Positions 56,928 to 64,000 of a DNA stretch of 64,000 nucleotides are shown piece after piece. Source of the stretch: Rhodothermales bacterium (GTDB taxonomy: Bacteria > Bacteroidota > Rhodothermia > Rhodothermales > VXPQ01); NCBI GenBank assembly GCA_022825385.1, contig JAJDWX010000013.1, positions 1 through 64,000 of the forward strand, read 5' to 3'. The position numbers and the translations under genes were made by a program. The notes under the pieces are model-generated. The model saw only the letters and a list, made by a program, of their open reading frames with translations. It searched no databases and had not been told where the DNA came from. Position 1 is the first letter of the stretch; the number at the start of each line of letters is the position of its first letter.

Positions 56928-59579
56928 TCAATCGAGCAATTTGCGGAGCGCGTGCAGATGCTGCAAGGCTTCGAGCGGCGTCATCCGGTCCGGGTCCAGC
57001 GCCCCGAGGCTTTCCTTTAGCGCCTCGCCTGTCGGATCCGTTCTGGCGGCGAAAAGAGACATCTGAAACGGGTTGGCGGACGCCGGGGGCAAATCCCCGA
57101 CAGCGGGTTGGGCGGCGCGCGCGGCGCCGTGCTCGCCCGCATCCACCTCCGTACGCCGGCTTTCCAGTTGCTCCAGAATCTGGCGGGCGCGGGCGATGAC
57201 CGGCTCCGGAAGCCCCGCCATCCGCGCCACTTCGATCCCGAACGAATGATCCGCGCCTTCCGGGGCCAGTTTACGCAAAAAGATCACGCGCCCCTCATGC
57301 TCTTCCACCCGTATGCACGCGGTGCGCACGCGGTCGTATCGATTCGCCAGTTCGTTCAATTCGTGGTAATGCGTAGCAAACAGCGTCCGGGCCGCCACAT
57401 CCTCGCGCTCATGCAGATATTCCACCAGCGCCCACGCGATGGACAGCCCGTCGAAGGTGCTGGTCCCGCGCCCCACTTCGTCCAGCAAAATGAGGGAGCG
57501 CGGCGTCGCGTTGTTCAGAATATTGGCCGTCTCGTTCATTTCGACCAGGAACGTGCTTTCCCCCTCGGCCAGGTTGTCGGAAGCCCCTACCCGCGTGAAT
57601 ATCCGGTCCACGACGCCAATGCGGGCAGACTCCGCCGGCACGAACGAACCCGCTTGCGCCAGGAGAACGATCAGGCCCGTTTGCCGCAACACGACGCTTT
57701 TTCCGGCCATGTTCGGGCCCGTAATAATGACAATCTGGGCGTCGTCGGGATCCAGGTAAATGGAATTCGGAATAAACGGCTCGCCCGCAGGAAGCGCCTG
57801 CTCCACCACCGGATGGCGCCCGCCTTCTATTTCGAGGGTTCGTCCGTCGTGCACTTCGGGACGGACATATCCGAAACGCGCCGCGGCGTCGGCCAGCGCC
57901 GCATAACAATCCACCTGGCCCAGCAGCAGGGCGTTGCGTTGCAAGGCTTCGGTGCGCCGGGCCGCCGTTTCGCGCAATTCGGCGAAAAGCCTCGCCTCGA
58001 TGGCGCCGATGCGCTCTTCGGCAGTCAGAATTTTTTCCTCGTATTCCTTCAGTTCCGGCACAATGTAGCGCTCCGCGTTGACCAGGGTCTGTTTGCGGAT
58101 ATACTCCTCGGGCACCTTGTCCTTGTGCGTATTGGTGACTTCGAGATAATACCCGAAAACCTTGTTGAAACCGATCTTGAGCGAGGAAATGCCCGTGCGC
58201 TCGATTTCTTTTTTTTGCATCCGCGCCAGCCAGTCCTTTCCGGAACGGGAAATGTCCCGCAACCCGTCCAGTTCCTCGTCGTAGCCGTCCCGAATCAATC
58301 CGCCTGCTCCCGTGGCGGCAGGCGGATTGTCCACGAGCGCCCGTCCGATCAAATCGGCCAGGTCGGCCTGTTCGGTAAGTTGCTCGCCCGCTTCCCTGAG
58401 CGCGGCGGAGGCGACGTCTTCCCGGGAAGAGAGCAGCTCCTTGACGGCGGGAATCTGCCGAAGCGCCCCTTTGACGGCCACCATATCCCGCGGCGTCGCC
58501 CGACCCGTAGCGACGCGTACGGCCAGCCGCTCCAGATCGCCCATCGGGTCCAGTCGTTCGCCCAGTTTCGTACGCAGCGCGCGCGAGCGGAAACAATCCT
58601 CTACGGCGTCGAGACGGCGCTCGATGGCCGCCACCTCGCGCAAGGGCCGCACCAGCCGCCGTCGAAGTTGCCGCCCGCCCATGGGCGTTTTCGTCTGGTC
58701 CAGAATGCCTATCAGCGTATCCTCCCGCCCCTGTCCATGCAGCGGCGCGACCAGTTCCATATTCCGCTTCGTTTGCGGGTCCAGCGTCATATGGCGGGCG
58801 CTGTCGTACGGAACGAGTTTACGCACGTGCACCAGGCGTCCCTTCTGCGTTTCGGCGAGATAATGCATCGCAACGCCCGCCGCAACCGTCCCAAGCCGCA
58901 AATCCTCGACGCCGAACCCCTTCAGCGAGTGCGTGCCGAAATGATTCAGCAGGGTTTGGCGGGCAAAATCATATCCGAAAACCCAGTCCTCGACAGGCGT
59001 CAACGCGAACGACCCGCGCGGCGCATCGTCCCGACGGCTCCGGGCCACAAGCATCTCAACCGGTTGAAGGGCTTGCGCAAGATCGAACAATTCCGCTCGC
59101 GTCCCTTCGCTGACGTAAAATTCGCCCGTGGACGCGTCCAGAAACGCCATGCCGCCGCGCCCGCCGTCCAGCCACAGAGCCATCAGGTAATTGGATCGCT
59201 TCGGGTCCAGCAGGTTCGCGTCGAAATAGACGCCCGGTGTCACGACCTCCACCACGTCGCGCTTCACCAGCGTTTTGGCCTGGCTGGGGTCCTCCGTTTG
59301 CTCGCACACGGCCACCCGAAAACCGGCCTCGATCAGTTTCGGCAAATACGTATCCAGCGCATGATGCGGAAAACCGGCAAGCGGCACGTCGTACGCCTTG
59401 CCGTTGGAACGCTTCGTCAGGGCAATCCCGAGGACCTTGCTGACCTCCTTCGCGTCCTCGTCGAACGTCTCGAAAAAATCCCCCATCCTGAAGAGGAGCA
59501 AGGCATGCGGATGCGCCGCCTTGATGGCGTAATACTGCCGCATGAGCGGCGTTCGCCCTTTTTTCTCCACGCTGGGCAT
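56928..59579 (-). CDS. mutS: DNA mismatch repair protein MutS
   Basis: MutS recognises mismatches and recruits MutL. The 883-residue protein has the N-terminal mismatch-reading domain with the F-x-E motif in LLFRMGDFFETFDEDAKEV (about 30-48). Connector, core and clamp domains follow (DVVEVVTPGVYFDANLLD, VDCYAALADAAARFGYVRP). The ATPase has IITGPNMAGKSVVLRQTGLI (Walker A, about 620-639), LVEMNETANILNNATPRSLILLDEVGRGTSTFDGLSIAWALVEY (motif and Walker B) and LFATHYHELNELA. The F-x-E motif shows it is MutS1-type. It lies 13 bases after the S46 peptidase gene on the same strand, and purD follows. Confidence 0.95.
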   Translation of the reverse strand: MPSVEKKGRTPLMRQYYAIKAAHPHALLLFRMGDFFETFDEDAKEVSKVLGIALTKRSNGKAYDVPLAGFPHHALDTYLPKLIEAGFRVAVCEQTEDPSQAKTLVKRDVVEVVTPGVYFDANLLDPKRSNYLMALWLDGGRGGMAFLDASTGEFYVSEGTRAELFDLAQALQPVEMLVARSRRDDAPRGSFALTPVEDWVFGYDFARQTLLNHFGTHSLKGFGVEDLRLGTVAAGVAMHYLAETQKGRLVHVRKLVPYDSARHMTLDPQTKRNMELVAPLHGQGREDTLIGILDQTKTPMGGRQLRRRLVRPLREVAAIERRLDAVEDCFRSRALRTKLGERLDPMGDLERLAVRVATGRATPRDMVAVKGALRQIPAVKELLSSREDVASAALREAGEQLTEQADLADLIGRALVDNPPAATGAGGLIRDGYDEELDGLRDISRSGKDWLARMQKKEIERTGISSLKIGFNKVFGYYLEVTNTHKDKVPEEYIRKQTLVNAERYIVPELKEYEEKILTAEERIGAIEARLFAELRETAARRTEALQRNALLLGQVDCYAALADAAARFGYVRPEVHDGRTLEIEGGRHPVVEQALPAGEPFIPNSIYLDPDDAQIVIITGPNMAGKSVVLRQTGLIVLLAQAGSFVPAESARIGVVDRIFTRVGASDNLAEGESTFLVEMNETANILNNATPRSLILLDEVGRGTSTFDGLSIAWALVEYLHEREDVAARTLFATHYHELNELANRYDRVRTACIRVEEHEGRVIFLRKLAPEGADHSFGIEVARMAGLPEPVIARARQILEQLESRRTEVDAGEHGAARAAQPAVGDLPPASANPFQMSLFAARTDPTGEALKESLGALDPDRMTPLEALQHLHALRKLLD

Positions 59580-59591
59580 CTCGTCGCGAAA

Positions 59592-61934
59592 TTATTCGGA
59601 TCCGTTTGCACGCTTGTCCGGCGGCGCATCCCGCCCCGAACTTTCGCCCCCCGCCTGCGAATCGCCGCCGCGCAACAGCTCCCGAACAATGCGATCCGCG
59701 CCGTACATATGCTCCAGCGCCTCCAGAATGCCCCGGGCGTCCACCGATACGGCGCGGCCCCGTTCGTCCAGGTATACATACGTGTTTTGCAAGGCGTCGA
59801 TATTGCTGTCGAACGCCATGCCCACAATCCGCAACTCCTTGTCGAGCAGGGGCGAACCGGAGTTGCCGCCGGTAATGTCGTTCGTGGTAACCAGATTCAC
59901 GGGCGTGGACAGGTCCAGCGAGTCCGGAGGCGAAAGCCACGGGTCCGGCAAATCCCAGTCGGTGCCTTCGCCGCCATGCGAATAATAATGATCGTACATT
60001 CCGAACAGGGTGGTATGGGGCGGCGCCACCGTGCCGTTGTAGGGATAATCCGCCACCACGCCATCGGCGATGCGCAGGGAAAACGTCGCGTCCGGGGGAA
60101 TCTCCGTACCGTATAACGCGAACCGGGCCAGGGACAACAGCGCGCCCAGCTCCTCTTCCCTGCTTTCCAGTCCAGAGAGCTGCTGCTGTACGGACAAAAA
60201 CAGCGGCGTCACCGCCCGCGCCAGCGCTTCCGCCGGATCGCCGCTGCCCGGAAACCCCTCTTCCAGCAACGCTGCGTACCGGGCGGAATCCTGCAATGCG
60301 GAGTCGGAAACGATCCGGTCGGCGGCCTCTTCCGGCGTTTCCCCCTGCAACAAACGATTCACCGTCGGATCGTTTTCGCCAAGATACCGCAAAAACTCGC
60401 GGAGACGCACGGCGAGCATGCGCTTCTCCAGTTCCGGAGGCCAATTTTCCATATTCAGCGCCGCCTCCAGCGTCTCCTCGATTTCGTCCGCAGGCATGCC
60501 CCGTTGCCGCATCAAACCAATCACATACCCGTACGCGGCCCGCACCAGCACATGGGAATCGAACGCGGGCGAACCAAAAAACAGAAAGGCCCGATTCTGA
60601 TCCGCCATGGCTTCCCTGGAGCGCTGCAAACGAGCGATCTCGCCGATCGCATGGCCATACTTCTCCTCAAGCGAATCCACTTCCGCAATGGCCGCGGCCA
60701 AATCCCTTTCCGCCGTCGCGCGCCGCGCAATCAAGAGCGAGTCGCGCAGTCCGGCCAACTCCCCTTCGTGCTTTTTGAACTGATTCGAAATCTGATGCCA
60801 GGCGTTGCGCAAATCGTATTCCCGGGCCGAATCCTCGGCTTCGGCCATGTATTCTTCCAGGACCCGCATCCGCTCCCGGAGCGCGTCAAGCGCGGCAGGC
60901 AACATATAATCCCGCGCGAACGCCAGTTGCCCAACCGTCGCCAAACGGCTTGTCGTACCCGGATTGCCCACCACGAAGACCGCCTCGCCCTCCTCGGCGC
61001 CCTCCTCGTCCCAGGCAAAATAATGCGGCGTGCGCAACGGGGCGCCGTCCGCGTCCCAGGCCCGTAAAAAACTGAAATCGAAGCTATACCGGGGGTACGT
61101 GAAATTGTCCGGGTCGCCGCCGAAGGCGCCAATCGACAATTCCGGCGCGAAAACAAGCCGAATATCGTCGTAGCGTCGGAACGTATAGGCCGAATATCGC
61201 CCGCCGTAGTACAGTTCGACCACCTGCACCGTCAACGTCGAATCCCGGGCCTGGGCCTGGGCGTTCATGCGTTCTTCCATGCGCTCCGCCCTGCGCGCCC
61301 GGCCCGCCGCCGAAAGGTCGCGCCGCGCCATGTCCCGGCTTGCGCGGCCCGGACGACGGCGAGATTCCTGGAAAGCGTCCTCCGCCAAAGGCGCCCGCCC
61401 GTACACCTCTTCCGTAATATCCCGGATCTCCACCAGCTGCTCCGCATAGAGCCCCTCGACCTTGCGTTCCGCCCCGGCCGAATCCGCGTAAAACCCCTCG
61501 TCCAGCAAGGACTCGCCCTCGCGCGTCACTTCAGAAATGCTTTCGCGCGCGCAATGATGGTTCGTAAGAATAAGTCCGTTCGGCGAAACGAACGAGGCCG
61601 AACAATTCGGAAGCCGCAACGCGCCAAGACGCGCCCGGGCAAACCAGGCGGAATCCGGCCTGAATCCATACGCCTCTTCGAAATAGGCCACCGGCGGATC
61701 CTCGAATGTCCACATTTTTCCCGTATCGAACCGTCCCGGCTGCGCCTCGGGGAGCGCGGCGGACAAGCGCGGAGCGGGCGGATCCGCAGGAAAAACGTCC
61801 GGGGCGGGCGCCTGCTCGGTCGGGCCGGGACGCTCCACGACGGAAACAACCTGGTTGCCGCCGCTGCATCCCGTCCAGGCCAGCAAGAACAAGAGGGCCG
61901 CGATAGCGCGCTTGCGAGGAGGTTTCATGCGCAT
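59592..61934 (-). CDS. S46 family dipeptidyl-peptidase, predicted lipoprotein
   Basis: An exported serine exopeptidase of about 780 residues, in the S46 (DPP7/DPP11) family that trims dipeptides from peptides. The N-terminus MKPPRKRAIAALLFLLAWTGC is a lipoprotein signal with the modified Cys at WTGC. The chymotrypsin-like fold shows the catalytic His in PNGLILTNHHCARESI (about 124-139), and the Ser in NDITGGNSGSPLLDKELRIVG near residue 695. The residue 18 positions after the Ser, which sets P1 preference in the family (Gly in DPP7, Arg in DPP11), is Ser here (AFDSN). It follows a second S46 gene by 7 bases. Two ATGs (61934 and 61928) are possible starts. A role in peptide-based nutrition is inferred. 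Confidence 0.9.
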   Translation of the reverse strand: MRMKPPRKRAIAALLFLLAWTGCSGGNQVVSVVERPGPTEQAPAPDVFPADPPAPRLSAALPEAQPGRFDTGKMWTFEDPPVAYFEEAYGFRPDSAWFARARLGALRLPNCSASFVSPNGLILTNHHCARESISEVTREGESLLDEGFYADSAGAERKVEGLYAEQLVEIRDITEEVYGRAPLAEDAFQESRRRPGRASRDMARRDLSAAGRARRAERMEERMNAQAQARDSTLTVQVVELYYGGRYSAYTFRRYDDIRLVFAPELSIGAFGGDPDNFTYPRYSFDFSFLRAWDADGAPLRTPHYFAWDEEGAEEGEAVFVVGNPGTTSRLATVGQLAFARDYMLPAALDALRERMRVLEEYMAEAEDSAREYDLRNAWHQISNQFKKHEGELAGLRDSLLIARRATAERDLAAAIAEVDSLEEKYGHAIGEIARLQRSREAMADQNRAFLFFGSPAFDSHVLVRAAYGYVIGLMRQRGMPADEIEETLEAALNMENWPPELEKRMLAVRLREFLRYLGENDPTVNRLLQGETPEEAADRIVSDSALQDSARYAALLEEGFPGSGDPAEALARAVTPLFLSVQQQLSGLESREEELGALLSLARFALYGTEIPPDATFSLRIADGVVADYPYNGTVAPPHTTLFGMYDHYYSHGGEGTDWDLPDPWLSPPDSLDLSTPVNLVTTNDITGGNSGSPLLDKELRIVGMAFDSNIDALQNTYVYLDERGRAVSVDARGILEALEHMYGADRIVRELLRGGDSQAGGESSGRDAPPDKRANGSE

Positions 61935-61941
61935 GAAGAAT

Positions 61942-64000
61942 CTATTCGGACAGGATGGCGTCGGCTGCTTCCTCTGTTTCGGCGAAACGCCCCTTGGTTG
62001 TTTCCAGAACCAGTCGGTCCGCGTCGTACATATCGTCAAGCGCTTCGAGGATGCCGCGCGCATCCACCGAAATGCTGCGCGACCGGTCCGGCAGGTAGAT
62101 AAAGTCCCCGGACAAACTCTCGATATTGCCGTCGAACAGGAGCCCTGCGAGGCGCAAGTCCGAATCAAGGACCGGAGACCCCGAATTGCCGCCGACGACA
62201 TCGTTGGTGGAGACGAAATTCAGCGGCGTATCGAGGGCGAAATTCCCCGGCGGCGTCCGCCAGCGCGGCGGCAAGTCCCATGGCGTATCCGGGCCATACG
62301 AATAATAATGGTCGTACAATCCGTAGTACGTTGTATAGGGCGGCGCGACCGTGCCGTTATACGGATAGCCTTGCACCGCCCCGTCCGCAATGCGAAGGGA
62401 AAACGTCGCGTCGGGGGGCGTCTCCACGCCGTACGCGGCATAGCGGGCCTGCCCGATTTGCCGCGCAAGCGTCTGCTCCTCGGCGGAAAGCGCGGCCATG
62501 GCCTCGCGGTAGGCCGCCAGTTCGTCGGCAATGGCCATCGCAACCTGCAGGGCGGGATCGGCTGCGGACAATGCGCCGGATTCCAACGCCTCCATCGCGG
62601 TCGCGCCTTCCGCAAGCGCCGAATGCGCCACCACATGCCGCGCCGCTTCCTCCGGGGACTCCGCGACGGACAGGTCGAGGCCCGGAATGCGGTCCAGGCC
62701 CAAACGCTCCGCCAGCGTACTGAGCCGCGCCGCCAGAAACGCCGCCTGCACCGCTGCGGGCTGGTCCTCGACGCGGGCAAGTTCCTCGCGCGCCGCGTCC
62801 GAAACCACCCGAGGCGTATCCGGCGAACCCGCGTAATCCTGCGCAATCAGGGCGCGGCGAAGCGCGGCGGCGCCCAAAGAAGAGGCCGGGTTCAGCGCCA
62901 GAAACGCCCGATAGGAATCCGCCCAGGCGCGCTTTCGCTCCTGCACTTCGCGCATCCGCCCGATCAGGTCGCCGTACCGCTCGCTAAGCGCAGGCGCCTC
63001 CCTGATCGCTTCCGCAAACTGCGCCTCGGCGTCCCTGCGGCGGGCAAGCACGACGGGGTCGTTCAGCGCCTTGACGCGGCCCACGTACAATTTGCGGGCG
63101 TTTTGCAAGGAAAATATCTGATTGACGAGCGCCTCCTGCCCCGCCGGATCGCCTTCGGAGCGCAACGCCTCCAGGGCGGCAAGGCGGGTTTCGATCAGAT
63201 CGAGCACAGCGGGTTCCTCCACGTCGCGGCGAAAAAGCAACTCCGCCACGGTGGACAGCCGGAACGTCGAGCCGGGATTCCCGATGACGAACACCGCGTC
63301 GCCCTCCTGCACCCCTTCGCTATTCATGGGAAAATAATAACGGACATTCAACGGCTCGCCGTTTTCGTATACCCGAAAAAAGGCCATATCGAGGGTATAG
63401 CGGGGATACGTGAAATTATCCGGATCGCCGCCGAAAAACCCGATGTTCAGTTCGGGAACGAACGCCAGCCTCAGGTCGGTATAGCGCCGAAAAACGTAGG
63501 CGGACCATACCGCCCCGTCGTAGAGAGCGATCGTTTCGACATGATGGCCCGCGCCCGCCTCCGCCGCAATGCGCTCTTGCGCCGCGCGGACGGCCTCTTC
63601 CCGCGCCCGCGCGCGCTCGGCCTCGTCCAAAACCCCGGCGACCGCAGCGTCCGCCTCCGGCGTTATGTCCCGAATATCGACCAGCTGATCCGCCCACATG
63701 CCGGGCGCCGGGCGTTCTTCTTCCAGCGACCGGGCGTAAAACCCCTCCTCCAGCATGCGCTCGCCCTCCAGCGCAACGCTTGCGGCATGGTTGCGGACGC
63801 AATGGTGGTTGGTTAGCGCAAGCCCCCTCGGCGACACGAACGAGGCCGTGCAACCCGGAATGCGCAGCGTACCCAGCCGGGCATGCCGAAACCATTCGTC
63901 GTCTGGGGAAAAACCGTACGTTTCGGCGAAATATTCGACTGGAGGATGGTCGAACGTCCACATTTTGCCCTGGTCGAAACGTCCGGCCCGGATGATCGTG
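61942..64000 (-). CDS. S46 family dipeptidyl-peptidase (N-terminus beyond the window)
   Basis: A partial S46 peptidase whose frame is still open at base 64000, so the signal peptide is outside. Visible sequence begins GRFDQGKMWTFDHPPVEYF, the same block as in the downstream paralogue. The catalytic His is in PRGLALTNHHCVRNHAAS, the Ser in NDVVGGNSGSPVLDSDLRLAG, and the P1-specificity position 18 residues on is Gly (LLFDGN), as in DPP7-type enzymes that prefer hydrophobic P1 residues. GDPDNFTYPRYTLDMAFFRVYENGEPL and VFVIGNPGSTFRLSTVAELLF are conserved across the family. The two genes form a tandem pair with clear divergence, so they likely split substrate ranges. The reading frame from the Met at 63963 is internal, not the true start. 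Confidence 0.92.
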   Translation of the reverse strand, partial: TIIRAGRFDQGKMWTFDHPPVEYFAETYGFSPDDEWFRHARLGTLRIPGCTASFVSPRGLALTNHHCVRNHAASVALEGERMLEEGFYARSLEEERPAPGMWADQLVDIRDITPEADAAVAGVLDEAERARAREEAVRAAQERIAAEAGAGHHVETIALYDGAVWSAYVFRRYTDLRLAFVPELNIGFFGGDPDNFTYPRYTLDMAFFRVYENGEPLNVRYYFPMNSEGVQEGDAVFVIGNPGSTFRLSTVAELLFRRDVEEPAVLDLIETRLAALEALRSEGDPAGQEALVNQIFSLQNARKLYVGRVKALNDPVVLARRRDAEAQFAEAIREAPALSERYGDLIGRMREVQERKRAWADSYRAFLALNPASSLGAAALRRALIAQDYAGSPDTPRVVSDAAREELARVEDQPAAVQAAFLAARLSTLAERLGLDRIPGLDLSVAESPEEAARHVVAHSALAEGATAMEALESGALSAADPALQVAMAIADELAAYREAMAALSAEEQTLARQIGQARYAAYGVETPPDATFSLRIADGAVQGYPYNGTVAPPYTTYYGLYDHYYSYGPDTPWDLPPRWRTPPGNFALDTPLNFVSTNDVVGGNSGSPVLDSDLRLAGLLFDGNIESLSGDFIYLPDRSRSISVDARGILEALDDMYDADRLVLETTKGRFAETEEAADAILSE

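Noticed and set aside
61855-63816. 653-codon + strand frame opposite the S46 peptidase
   Set aside because: Antisense shadow of a clearly recognisable peptidase, with no ribosome site or family match.

Overview
The window looks like a GC-rich (roughly 60%) chromosome segment from the Bacteroidota/Rhodothermota side of the tree, most likely a Rhodothermales-type marine bacterium. The evidence is a type IX secretion C-terminal sorting domain, tandem S46 dipeptidyl-peptidases, a TorF-type porin, a TAnnTTTG-like promoter box and many genes without a strong Shine-Dalgarno. This assignment is inference; no rRNA or tRNA gene was seen.

Bases 1-13,660 form a defence island on the + strand. It opens with an (AG)44 repeat joined to the last codons of a type I methyltransferase (HsdM). 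Next come a HEPN-fold protein, a nucleotidyltransferase fused in frame to a type I specificity subunit (HsdS), an RN-x-x-H protein resembling abortive-infection proteins, a small AT-rich membrane-anchored protein on the other strand, a DUF1828/DUF1829 protein and an unrecognised protein. The island then continues with a DUF4143 AAA ATPase coupled to the restriction subunit HsdR, and ends with a Septu-like ATPase/HNH pair. Parts of the island are clearly AT-rich.

From 13,690 to about 40,400 almost everything is on the - strand and metabolic. The distal part holds gpsA, plsY, two overlapping trans-sulfuration enzymes and a T9SS-exported protein. The larger part is a long amino-acid biosynthesis string, in transcription order ilvB-ilvN-ilvC-leuB-leuA-leuC-leuD-cimA-gltB-gltD-thrB-thrC-(squalene/phytoene-synthase-like)-purM. 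It carries the acetolactate and keto-acid steps, both entries to the LeuCDB chain (isopropylmalate synthase for leucine, citramalate synthase for isoleucine), the glutamate synthase that supplies amino groups, and threonine synthesis. Ahead of ilvB lies a probable attenuator: a 48-codon leader peptide ending in a Val/Leu/Ile-rich run, a long hairpin, and a terminator-like hairpin before ilvB.

From 40,873 to 47,511 there are a porin, a TIGR04282-type glycosyltransferase overlapping a cysteine desulfurase, a divergent pair of Tat-exported sugar-metabolism proteins, and murA. A single-gene restriction-modification enzyme (47,614-50,967) follows. The right end is a - strand block: two S46 peptidases (the upstream one runs off the window), mutS, purD, and an NHL-repeat protein coupled to a very large outer-membrane-type protein.
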